Positions 16,715-25,551 of a stretch of 64,000 nt of DNA are shown here, one piece after another. The notes under the pieces were generated by a model. That model worked only from the letters and a program-made list of their open reading frames with translations, did not search any database and was not told where the DNA came from. The translations under genes and the position numbers were made by a program. The stretch is from NCBI RefSeq assembly GCF_004104015.1, contig NZ_RYFV01000004.1, positions 1 through 64,000 on the forward strand, given 5' to 3'. The stretch is from Actinomyces oricola (lineage in GTDB: Bacteria; Actinomycetota; Actinomycetes; Actinomycetales; Actinomycetaceae). Position 1 is the stretch's first letter. Each line of letters begins with the position of its first letter.

Positions 16715-17998
16715 ATGGGTGCAGGAAACCTCGCTGTCGCCGAGGATGCAGCAATCGTTGTCAGCAACGTCTCGAAGACCTTCGAGATGCAATCCGATCG
16801 TCGAGACACGTTCAAGGAGCGCTTCGTCCGGGGCAAGGCGAAGGCTCGCCGTGAGCGGTTCCATGCGCTCAACGACGTCTCCTTCTCCGTGCGCCGGGGC
16901 TCCACCTTCGGCCTCATTGGCCACAATGGCTCGGGGAAGTCCACCATGCTCAAGATGCTCGCGGGCGTCTACCGGCCCTCTTCGGGAACCATTAAGGTTG
17001 CCGAGAAGGTTGATGCCCTCCTGGAGTTGGGCGCCGGGTTCCACGGCGAACTCACCGGTCGGGAGAACATATTCCTCAATGGGGCGATTCTGGGGCGGAC
17101 TAAGAAGCAGATTCAGGACACCCTGGAGTGGATCATTGACTTCGCCGACATTGGCGAGTTCATCGACCAGCCGGTGAAGGTCTACTCCTCTGGTATGACA
17201 GTGCGGCTCGGCTTCGCCGTCGCGGTGGCCATCCAGCCGCGGATCCTCATTGTTGACGAGATCATTGCCGTAGGCGATGAGGAGTTCCAGCGCAAGTGCT
17301 TCGACTACATGCGCCGGCTGCGCGACGAGGGAACCACCATCGCCCTGGTGACCCACTCCCTATCCATTGCCCAGGAAATGTGCGACGAGGTGGTCTGGCT
17401 CGACCACGGCAAGGTCCGTGCCGTTGGCCCGGCCGACAAAACCATCTCCGCCTACCTCGCCGCGGTCAATGCGAAGGAGGCCGAGCACCGGGCCGCCGAC
17501 GGGCAGGCCACCGACGACGCCTACCGGGAGAACCAGGGGACCGGGGCCTGCCGTATGACCGGGGTTGAGGTCCTGGACGCCAACGGCCGGCCAACACCCT
17601 TTCTCATCACCGGGGAGGCCGCCACGCTCCGCATCCACGTCCACGCCTACACCGACCTGACCGAGGTCGAACTTGGCCTGGCGTTCGTCACCGACCAGGG
17701 GGCGTCGCTGGCCGGCCCCAATTCCCGCTGCGCCGGAACCCTGTACTCCCTACGCGCCGGCGAGGACACCTACATCGATTACCGCATGGAACCGGTACTC
17801 TTCGAGCCAGGGCGTTTGCGGCTCACCACATGCTTCATGAGTGCGGGAGAAACCTACGACTACTCCGACCGGCGGACAACGCTAATGATTCGTTCCGACA
17901 AGGTCATGGAGGAGCCCGGGCTCTTCCTGCTCCCAGGTGGCCGCTGGAGCGCATCCGCAGGGGTTCCGGCCTTGGACCAGAACGTGGAGGGATCATGA
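16715..17998 (+). CDS. wzt: Polysaccharide ABC exporter ATPase with C-terminal carbohydrate-binding domain (Wzt)
   Basis: A 427-residue ATPase. Walker A GHNGSGKST is at 69-77, followed by the signature YSSGM and Walker B ILIVDEI. After residue 255 comes an extra beta-rich domain (ITGEAATLRIHVHAYTDLTE and onward) like the Wzt C-terminal domain that recognises the terminal modification of the finished chain in E. coli O8/O9a. The ATG at 16715 follows GAGAGGA by 7 bases. It ends in an ATGA overlap with the next small gene. The C-terminal domain suggests that this exporter checks a chain-end signal before transport. Confidence 0.9.
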   Translation: MGAGNLAVAEDAAIVVSNVSKTFEMQSDRRDTFKERFVRGKAKARRERFHALNDVSFSVRRGSTFGLIGHNGSGKSTMLKMLAGVYRPSSGTIKVAEKVDALLELGAGFHGELTGRENIFLNGAILGRTKKQIQDTLEWIIDFADIGEFIDQPVKVYSSGMTVRLGFAVAVAIQPRILIVDEIIAVGDEEFQRKCFDYMRRLRDEGTTIALVTHSLSIAQEMCDEVVWLDHGKVRAVGPADKTISAYLAAVNAKEAEHRAADGQATDDAYRENQGTGACRMTGVEVLDANGRPTPFLITGEAATLRIHVHAYTDLTEVELGLAFVTDQGASLAGPNSRCAGTLYSLRAGEDTYIDYRMEPVLFEPGRLRLTTCFMSAGETYDYSDRRTTLMIRSDKVMEEPGLFLLPGGRWSASAGVPALDQNVEGS

Positions 17999-18237
17999 CA
18001 GAGGACGAATACAGTGAGGAGATTCGCAGGCTTCGTGCGGCGCTGCACTCCTCCCGCTACGAGGTCGCGGTTCTGAGTCGTCGCAACGAGCAGTTGGAGC
18101 ATGACCTGGAGGTCGCCATCCGTCAGTTGCGCCGCTCCTGGGAGCAGCTGACCGCCCTGCGCCGCTCAGTGTCCTGGCAGGCCACCAGGGGCGTGCGCCA
18201 GGCCAAGCGGTTCATCCAGACAGGGCTCGGTCGATGA
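17995..18237 (+). CDS. Small coiled-coil protein between Wzt and RgpF
   Basis: An 80-residue protein that overlaps Wzt by ATGA and RgpF by ATGA, so it is certainly part of the operon. Residues about 5-60 are rich in Leu, Glu and Arg with heptad spacing (EEIRRLRAALHSSRYEVAVL, then RRNEQLEHDLEVAIRQLRRS), a clear coiled coil. The tail is basic (RQAKRFIQTGLGR). No membrane span or signal peptide. Coiled coils set chain length as molecular rulers in the WbdA-WbdD O-antigen system, so a scaffold or ruler role with the RgpF proteins is worth testing. No named family recognised. Confidence 0.75.
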   Translation: MTEDEYSEEIRRLRAALHSSRYEVAVLSRRNEQLEHDLEVAIRQLRRSWEQLTALRRSVSWQATRGVRQAKRFIQTGLGR

Positions 18238-19061
18238 GGCGTGGGCGCGCCCTGGGACCGTACGTCTGGCAGGTCACGCGCGGGCAGGTCACCTGTGAGC
18301 GCGGAAGCGCCGCGCAATTGCGGAACCGGGAGCGCATTGCCGTCGTCGCCCAGTACTCGGCCGATCCCCTCCAGTCACGCTCCTTGTCGGAGTACCTGAC
18401 CGCCTTGGACTCCAATGGCTATGCCACCGTCCTGGTCTCGACCTGCGAGTCCCCCGGGCCGCTTCAGTTCCCTCACGGCCTCCCCGAAACGACCGTGATT
18501 ATGCGGCGCCCCAATCGTGGGTACGATTTCGGCTCCTGGGCCACCGCCCTGGGCGTCATCCCGGCTATTCGCCGCGCACCAGTGGTCCTGTTGACCAATG
18601 ACTCACTCGTGGGCCCCCTGGCCCCGATTGACCACCTGCTCGACTGGGCGGCGCAGGACGGCCCGGACATCCGGGCGCTGACCTCCTCTCTCCAGTTCAT
18701 CTACCACCTTCAGAGTTACTTCCTGGCATTCCGCGGAGGCATCCTCCAGGACCGCACCTGGATGGACTTCTTCAATGGCGTGCGCGTGGAGGCCAATAAG
18801 GACGCCGTTGTGCTGCGCTACGAGTTGGGCCTGTCGCGGATGTGCTTCTCCGAGGCCTACTCCTCCCAGGAGTGGGTCACTGGGGCGGACATTGGTCTCC
18901 CCTTCGAGAACCCGACGATCGGCGGATGGAAGGGTCTATTGGACTCCGGGGTCCCGTTTCTGAAGCGAACCATCGTGACCCACCCGTCGACCGTAGACCT
19001 GGCCGCCGAAGCCGTGCCCTACATCCAACACCGCTACGGCGTCGACGTCACCTCGTGGTGA
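18234..19061 (+). CDS. RgpF-family (rhamnan synthesis protein F) glycosyltransferase
   Basis: A 275-residue soluble protein of the RgpF family, which acts in rhamnose-glucose polysaccharide synthesis. It contains the typical block RPNRGYDFGSWATALG followed by VVLLTNDSLVGPL, and later FRGGIL and WVTGADIGLPF. It is shorter than streptococcal RgpF (about 580 residues) and lacks an additional C-terminal region. The ATG overlaps the coiled-coil gene stop (ATGA). The next gene carries a related N-terminal domain, so two RgpF-like modules act in the same chain. Exact linkage unknown. Confidence 0.8.
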   Translation: MRRGRALGPYVWQVTRGQVTCERGSAAQLRNRERIAVVAQYSADPLQSRSLSEYLTALDSNGYATVLVSTCESPGPLQFPHGLPETTVIMRRPNRGYDFGSWATALGVIPAIRRAPVVLLTNDSLVGPLAPIDHLLDWAAQDGPDIRALTSSLQFIYHLQSYFLAFRGGILQDRTWMDFFNGVRVEANKDAVVLRYELGLSRMCFSEAYSSQEWVTGADIGLPFENPTIGGWKGLLDSGVPFLKRTIVTHPSTVDLAAEAVPYIQHRYGVDVTSW

Positions 19062-19074
19062 GAAAGGACCACCT

Positions 19075-21144
19075 ATGCCAGCACCGACCACCTGGGGTCT
19101 TCAGCGGCGTGCGCAGTACTTCGCCGCCCGCGCCCGGATTGCAGCGGCGAACCTGATCTCCACGGGAAACATCCACGGCGATGTCGTCAAGCACCCCGCT
19201 GACTTCGCCGGCTTCGTCGCCCGCCAAGGCGGTCGGCAGAGCTCGGGCTTCCCCGATCACTGGCGCATTGACCCGCAGTTCGAGATCACTGGCCCCGCGC
19301 GGGTGGCCGTCGTCATCCACTGCTACTACGCCGAGCTGCTGCCCGAGCTCTTGGCCCACTTGCACAATGTCCCCGTCGACTTCGACCTGTTCATTACCAA
19401 CGCCTCCCCCGCTGCGATTACCGTCCCCACGGATCTGGAGCACATGAGGCACGGGGTCGTCGTCGAGGTGGACAACCACGGCCGCGACATCTTCCCCCTT
19501 ATTCAGCTGGTCAACTCCGGTGCCCTGGACCCCTATGAGATGGTGCTCAAGCTCCACACCAAGTGCAGCGCCTGGCGTCAGGACCACCCCGAGCTCTCCG
19601 GCGACGGCGAGTCCTGGAAGGACCAGTTCCTCACCGACCTGGTGGGCTCCCGCGAGACGGTGGAGGCGAACCTCAACGCCTTCGCCACCGACAGCTCCCT
19701 GGGCGTGCTCACCGCCACCGACGCGATCGTCGGCCCTGAGTTCTGGGGCGGGGACAAACGGATCGTCACTCAGCTCCTACGCCGCCTCGAGATGCGGGTC
19801 GAGTCGCGCTCCCTGCGCTTCGCCTCAGGCTCCATGTACTGGGCCCGGGCCTTCGTCCTCCAAGGACTACGCGCCCTCAACCTCCAGGCCGAGGATTTCG
19901 ACGAGGAAGCCGGCCAGGTTGACGGAACCACCGCCCATGCCCTAGAGCGCATCATTGGCATTCTCACTCATGAGGCGGCGCTGCGCACCGCCGAGCCCGA
20001 CCACGTGGTCTCACTGCGTGAGGCCGGCTGGGATCCCCGCGGTTACACCCGGTTCGCCCCGGAGGCCCCCCGCACTCCGGCGGCCACCATTGTGCCGTTC
20101 TACCTGCCGCAGTTCCATGAGTGCCCCCAGAACAACCGGTGGTGGGGTAAGGGCTTTACCGAGTGGTTCAATGTCAGCGCCGCTGTACCGGCCTGGCAGG
20201 GCCACTACCAGCCCAAACAGCCCACCGAGTTGGGCTACTACGACCTGGCGCAGGACGAGCCCCGTCGCCGCCAAGCGGCGCTCGCCCAGGAGCACGGTAT
20301 TAGCGCCTTCATGTACTACTACTACTGGTTCTCCGGTGAACGGCTCCTTCACGTGCCCATTGAGCGGCTCCACGCTTCCAGTGCCCATGACATGCCCATG
20401 CCCTTCTGCCTCATGTGGGCCAATGAGAACTGGACCCGGCGCTGGGACGGCCGCTCCGAGGACGTCCTCGTGGGGCAGGACTACTCCAAGGTCCCCGCGG
20501 AGGACTTCATTGACGACGTTATGGAGTTCCTGCTCGACCCGCGCTACCTCCGCGTGGACGGCAAGGCGATTCTGGCTGTCTACCGCCCCGCCCAGATGGA
20601 CAACTTCGCCGATGTGGTCTCGGTCTGGCGCGAGCGCGCCCGCGCCGCCGGCGTCGGCGAACTGAAGGTCCTCGCCGTTTCGGTCGCCCAGGAGTTCGAC
20701 GGCCTGGGGCAGGAGACCACCTCCCTGGGCATTGACGGACAGCTGCAGTTCCCCCCGCACAACCTGCCGTGGATCAGTGGGCCGACCACCCGCGTGCGCC
20801 TGGACCGCCGCTGGCGCGGCAACTTTATGAGCTACCAGGCCATTGCCAAGGCCTCGCTGCGCGCTGCCTCCCGGCTCCCTGATAACGAGTACCCGGGAGC
20901 CATGGTCACCTTTGACAACACCGCGCGCCGGCAGTGGCGGGCGGACGCCTGGTACGGCTCGAACCCCTACACCTTCCACCGTTGGCTCACCGGCCTGGTC
21001 CGGGCGGTCACCGACCGCGCCCCCCAGGAGCGCCTGGTGTTCATTAATGCCTGGAACGAATGGGCTGAGGGGGCTGTGCTGGAGCCCACCACCCGCTTCG
21101 GGCGGACCTACCTCCAGGCGGTCCGCAATGTGGCCTGGAGCTGA
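19075..21144 (+). CDS. RgpF-like / WbsX (GH99-like) two-domain protein
   Basis: A 689-residue soluble protein. Residues about 70-320 resemble RgpF (HCYYAELLPELLAHLHNVPV, VDNHGRDIFPLI, LKLHTKCSAW, SGSMYWARAF). Residues about 335-685 form a WbsX/GH99-like domain starting FYLPQFHECPQNNRWWGKGF and including HYQPKQP, YYYYWFSGERLL, MWANENWTRRWDG and FINAWNEWAEG. WbsX domains are common in polysaccharide clusters; they are usually fused to or beside GTs, and their activity is uncertain (hydrolase-like fold, possibly glycan processing or chain termination). It starts 13 bases after the RgpF gene with an AGAAAGGA ribosome site, and ends the exporter operon. No signal peptide, so it acts in the cytosol. 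Confidence 0.85.
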   Translation: MPAPTTWGLQRRAQYFAARARIAAANLISTGNIHGDVVKHPADFAGFVARQGGRQSSGFPDHWRIDPQFEITGPARVAVVIHCYYAELLPELLAHLHNVPVDFDLFITNASPAAITVPTDLEHMRHGVVVEVDNHGRDIFPLIQLVNSGALDPYEMVLKLHTKCSAWRQDHPELSGDGESWKDQFLTDLVGSRETVEANLNAFATDSSLGVLTATDAIVGPEFWGGDKRIVTQLLRRLEMRVESRSLRFASGSMYWARAFVLQGLRALNLQAEDFDEEAGQVDGTTAHALERIIGILTHEAALRTAEPDHVVSLREAGWDPRGYTRFAPEAPRTPAATIVPFYLPQFHECPQNNRWWGKGFTEWFNVSAAVPAWQGHYQPKQPTELGYYDLAQDEPRRRQAALAQEHGISAFMYYYYWFSGERLLHVPIERLHASSAHDMPMPFCLMWANENWTRRWDGRSEDVLVGQDYSKVPAEDFIDDVMEFLLDPRYLRVDGKAILAVYRPAQMDNFADVVSVWRERARAAGVGELKVLAVSVAQEFDGLGQETTSLGIDGQLQFPPHNLPWISGPTTRVRLDRRWRGNFMSYQAIAKASLRAASRLPDNEYPGAMVTFDNTARRQWRADAWYGSNPYTFHRWLTGLVRAVTDRAPQERLVFINAWNEWAEGAVLEPTTRFGRTYLQAVRNVAWS

Positions 21145-21160
21145 GGGGCCCGGCGCCCTC

Positions 21161-21195
21161 CGGCCGTCCACCGCCACCATGGCGGTCGGCGGCCG
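21161..21195. terminator. Imperfect hairpin between convergent genes
   Basis: CGGCC and ACCGCC pair with GGCGGT and GGCCG around the loop ACCAT. It lies 16 bases after the stop of the WbsX gene and upstream of the convergent GT2 stop at 21237. There is no T-run, so this is a weak terminator call. Confidence 0.35.
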
Positions 21196-21236
21196 TTCGC
21201 CGGCCGTCCTGTGGTGAGGCGGATGTCGACCGGTCG

Positions 21237-22130
21237 CTATGACCGGTCAAAGCGCCCGAGTCGTCCCCGCAGTCCGTCCACAAGTCCTCGCTGAAGCATT
21301 CTGGCGCGCTCTGCGCGGTGGTCGGCGCACAGGGCGTTGAACACCCCGTACTTGAGTGCCCAGTAGGCGTACCTCACCCGCCATCGTGGGGGGAAGCCTG
21401 TCCACTTGACCAAAGCAATGGTGTTGCGCATGAGGTAGTAGTTCCTCACCGGCGCATGAAGGTGGACGGGTTGGCGCCGTCCGGGGAGCTTGACCGTCTT
21501 ATCACCCAGACTGTGGTGGAGCCGCGCCCCCGGGACGGCGACAATGCGCCACCCCCGATTCCGGGCGCGGACCCCCCATTCCAGGTCGACATGGTCAATG
21601 AACAGGTCCTCGCGCATGGCGCCGACGTCGTCGAGCGCCGCCAGGCGGATGAGGCAGCCGGAGGCGATGAGGAAGGGGACGTCGAGCCGCAGGCGCGTCA
21701 GCTCGGCGGGCGTCGCCCTCTTGGGGCTCCACCCGCGGTCAACATAAACAAGTTCATCGCCCGTGCCACTGTCATCAACGGGCAGTGGTCCTACCGCGGC
21801 AATCGAGTCGTCCTCCTTGAGCGCGGCCGCCAGCTGATCGACCATCCCCGGTGCGGGGCTGGAGTCCTGATCCGAGAGCAGTACGCACTCCGCGCCCTGG
21901 CTGCGGGCCAGCGCAATCCCCCGGTTCTGCGCGGCCGCGATCCCGCGGTTGTCGCCGAGCTCGACAAGCCCGGCCCCCGTCTGCTCGCAGACCTGGCGCA
22001 GCCGCTCCAGGCCCGCCGGCCGCGAGCCGTTGTCAACCACAATGACCCTGGTGCACTGCGTCGTCAGTGTTCTGAGTAACTGCGTCATGTCACCCGGCTG
22101 GTAGGTAACCACGACGGCGATCACGTACAC
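21237..22130 (-). CDS. Family 2 rhamnosyltransferase-like glycosyltransferase
   Basis: A 297-residue GT-A enzyme with VVDNGSRP, GDNRGIAAAQNRGI, LLSDQDSSP (metal site) and the later DHVDLEWGVRARNRGW. The SDQDS and D.VD.EW motifs are characteristic of the rhamnosyltransferase branch of GT2 (RfbF/RgpB-like). The GTG at 22130 follows GGAGGACGGACC, a good ribosome site. It is a single gene, convergent with the Wzm/Wzt operon, and probably contributes rhamnose to the exported glycan. Acceptor not identifiable. Confidence 0.82.
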   Translation of the reverse strand: MYVIAVVVTYQPGDMTQLLRTLTTQCTRVIVVDNGSRPAGLERLRQVCEQTGAGLVELGDNRGIAAAQNRGIALARSQGAECVLLSDQDSSPAPGMVDQLAAALKEDDSIAAVGPLPVDDSGTGDELVYVDRGWSPKRATPAELTRLRLDVPFLIASGCLIRLAALDDVGAMREDLFIDHVDLEWGVRARNRGWRIVAVPGARLHHSLGDKTVKLPGRRQPVHLHAPVRNYYLMRNTIALVKWTGFPPRWRVRYAYWALKYGVFNALCADHRAERARMLQRGLVDGLRGRLGRFDRS

Positions 22131-22266
22131 GGTCCGTCCTCCATCCTGTCAGGCCCACCGGTCCGGGAGCCCTATGAGGCCGGGGCAGCCCGTCGCGCGC
22201 CATCGCATGGTAGCGGACATGGGAATCGCACAGTTCTCCTTATAAGCCTCTTGTAAGCGCATGACC

Positions 22267-24201
22267 TCAGTCGCAGGCGGTGATCCGCCAAACCGTCGCC
22301 GGCCCGAGCTCTGCGACCTTCACAAAACCGACAGAGGTGTCAACGTCACGGAACCCGGGATAGTCATCGTAGGCGCTGTCGGGCAAGCTCTCATCGACGT
22401 AGTACAAGGGAGTGCCACCCTGGTCGTTAATGATGACGCACACCTCGGGGTCGGTCAGGATCTCATTGAAGTTGTGGGCCAGGTAGATGCCGTACTCCCC
22501 CACCGGGCGCGAGCGCTGACGGTAGAAGGACTGCCCCTGCGTGAGGACACCGACATAGCTCACCCCCGAATCCGGGACCCCGAACACAACGGCGCCGTCG
22601 AATACAGTAGCGTCCTCGCCGACCATCTGCTCCATCTCCTCGGCACTAATCCATTCGGTGTGGAGGAAGACCTGGAAGCTGTAGACGGTCCACTGCCTGG
22701 TCTCCACGGTGGTGCCCAGCGCGGACGCGCAGAGCACCAGGGTCAGTGCCCCGGCCCCGATCACCCGCGCACGAGCCGCCCAGCCTCCTCGGAGAGCCTG
22801 CGGTATCGTCCCCGCCAGGGCGTCGCAGGCCGCCGCCGCTAAGACGCCGTCGAGTAGGGCGAGCATGCCAACCAGCCTCAGGGGGTCACGCCACCAGCCC
22901 CCAGTCAGGGCGCCAATGCCCGGGTCGGTTGAGGCCGTGCTGACAACGAGAAGGGCTACGGCCGCCCACGCCGCCACGGGCTCCCAGCGTCGCGTGACCA
23001 GCAGGCACAACGCCCCCACGGCGGCCGCCAGGACCACGGGCAGGTAGTCCAGCGCCCCGCCGTAGCCCGACAAAGGGCTCAGGAGGATCGCTTTGGCCAG
23101 GGTGTCGGGCACCGACAGGGTCTCGTCGGGGAACCCGGCCATGACTCGCAGGATTGGGACCAGGGGCATGAGGGCCACGGGCAGGAGGCACAGGGCCGCC
23201 AGGAGGGCGCGTTCGAGGGGGGCGATGGGGGCCGGGCGCCCCGAGGGGCCCATTCCGCCCCCGACCATCATCGCGCCCCCGAGGCACACAATGACCAGCA
23301 GGCACTGGGCGCCACCGGGGTGGGCCACGCCGGCTCCCGCAATGAGCACGGCAGACAGGGCCGCCGTCGCCGGCAGTGAGGTGCGGCCCGCGCGGATCGT
23401 GGCCGTCAGGCTCGCCAGGGCGCCGATCATGACGGCAACGGCGAGGCCCGCCGGCACTTGGGCGTTGAAGAAGAGCATGAAGCCCGGCATCCACATTGTT
23501 GACATCCCCAGGAGTGGGGCGAGTGCGCACGCCCACCAGCGCAATCCCACCGAGCGGGCCAGCAGGACGAGCACAAAAGGCGTAAGCATGGCCCCTATCG
23601 CTATGACGCCCGCATTAAGGATGACCGGGGCGCTGACGAAGGGCCTCAGGATGACGGCGACGGCGTGAAAGGCGTCCGGGTAGAAGCCGCCGTTAATGCT
23701 CCTGGCGGCGGAGAGCATTGACGCATTGCCGCTGCGGTGGATTGTTTCAATGAGGTTGAGGTGGAGGATGGCGTCATGGTTCTGCAGGATCGCTCCAGGG
23801 CTGCCCATGATCGGGAGGCAGAGCACGAGCTGGAGGACTGTTGCGGGAACGGCCGCCAGAGCCGCGCGCCCAGCAGTCCCGAGAACACCCGGCCCCGGGG
23901 TGAACTGGGTGAGGCTGTCTTCCCCCTCAGGGAGTGATTCCGGTGATCGTGCGGGCCGCCTGCCGATGAGCAGGAGGCATGGCGCAGCGAGAACAACCGC
24001 CTGTACAGGGGTGTTCCAAGGGACATCGGCGAAGGCGAGCACGAGGCATGCGGCACTCACCATGAGGATGGACACCGCCGGGGCGGTGGCGAGAACTGCG
24101 ACCGGCTCAAGCCTGGACCTGGACAGGAGGAGAGCACCGGGCAGGATGGTCACCACGGCAAGAGTCAAGGAGATGACGATGAAACCCAGCCAGATTGTCA
24201 T
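22267..24201 (-). CDS. Large membrane protein, DUF6541-like (paralogue 1 of 3)
   Basis: A 644-residue protein with about 13 hydrophobic spans and a C-terminal extracytoplasmic domain of roughly 150 residues. The start at 24201 (MTIWLGFIVISL) has a near-perfect ribosome site AAGGAGG just before it. It ends ATVWRITACD, a tail shared with the proteins at 28105-30156 and 34230-36371. Each also has a loop with an IDQWD or similar motif, then HNDAILHLNLI or FHYNLA-like sequences, and PDAFHAV or YPLMWHAL. These resemble GT-C enzymes: many spans with acidic residues in the first external loops. I infer transfer of sugars from polyprenyl-phosphate carriers; no activity is established by sequence. Confidence 0.7.
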   Translation of the reverse strand: MTIWLGFIVISLTLAVVTILPGALLLSRSRLEPVAVLATAPAVSILMVSAACLVLAFADVPWNTPVQAVVLAAPCLLLIGRRPARSPESLPEGEDSLTQFTPGPGVLGTAGRAALAAVPATVLQLVLCLPIMGSPGAILQNHDAILHLNLIETIHRSGNASMLSAARSINGGFYPDAFHAVAVILRPFVSAPVILNAGVIAIGAMLTPFVLVLLARSVGLRWWACALAPLLGMSTMWMPGFMLFFNAQVPAGLAVAVMIGALASLTATIRAGRTSLPATAALSAVLIAGAGVAHPGGAQCLLVIVCLGGAMMVGGGMGPSGRPAPIAPLERALLAALCLLPVALMPLVPILRVMAGFPDETLSVPDTLAKAILLSPLSGYGGALDYLPVVLAAAVGALCLLVTRRWEPVAAWAAVALLVVSTASTDPGIGALTGGWWRDPLRLVGMLALLDGVLAAAACDALAGTIPQALRGGWAARARVIGAGALTLVLCASALGTTVETRQWTVYSFQVFLHTEWISAEEMEQMVGEDATVFDGAVVFGVPDSGVSYVGVLTQGQSFYRQRSRPVGEYGIYLAHNFNEILTDPEVCVIINDQGGTPLYYVDESLPDSAYDDYPGFRDVDTSVGFVKVAELGPATVWRITACD

Positions 24202-24398
24202 CCATCCTCCTTCGGGAATGGGGAAGACCGTCTCACGCACCGCCTCGCAGCACGTGGGGAATTGGGTACACCGTGATGCGCGCGTAAAGGACGACATTAC
24301 CGGCAGAACCGGTAGGCGCCCACCCTGGCAGTGGTCCTGCACCCAGTTCCGGCCAGGACCATTGTGACATGATGGGAGGCGGAACAGCGGCGTCGTGA

Positions 24399-25424
<1,026 letters not shown>

Positions 25425-25491
25425 GCCCAAAGCCTCTAAAGCTCAGGTGATGCCCTGACGCGCTCGCGCCATTGCCCGACCCCTCGGCCCT

Positions 25492-25541
25492 GCCCCTTGT
25501 GGCGATAGCCTCCCCGCCGGTTGGTGAACGTCACAAGGGGC
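25492..25541. terminator. Inverted repeat between rmlB and amidase gene
   Basis: GCCCCTTGTG (25492-25501) pairs perfectly with CACAAGGGGC (25532-25541) across a 30-base loop. It lies in the gap between two convergent genes, so it could end transcription from both sides. The long loop and lack of T-runs keep confidence modest. Confidence 0.4.
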
Positions 25542-25551
25542 GGGGCGCCTC

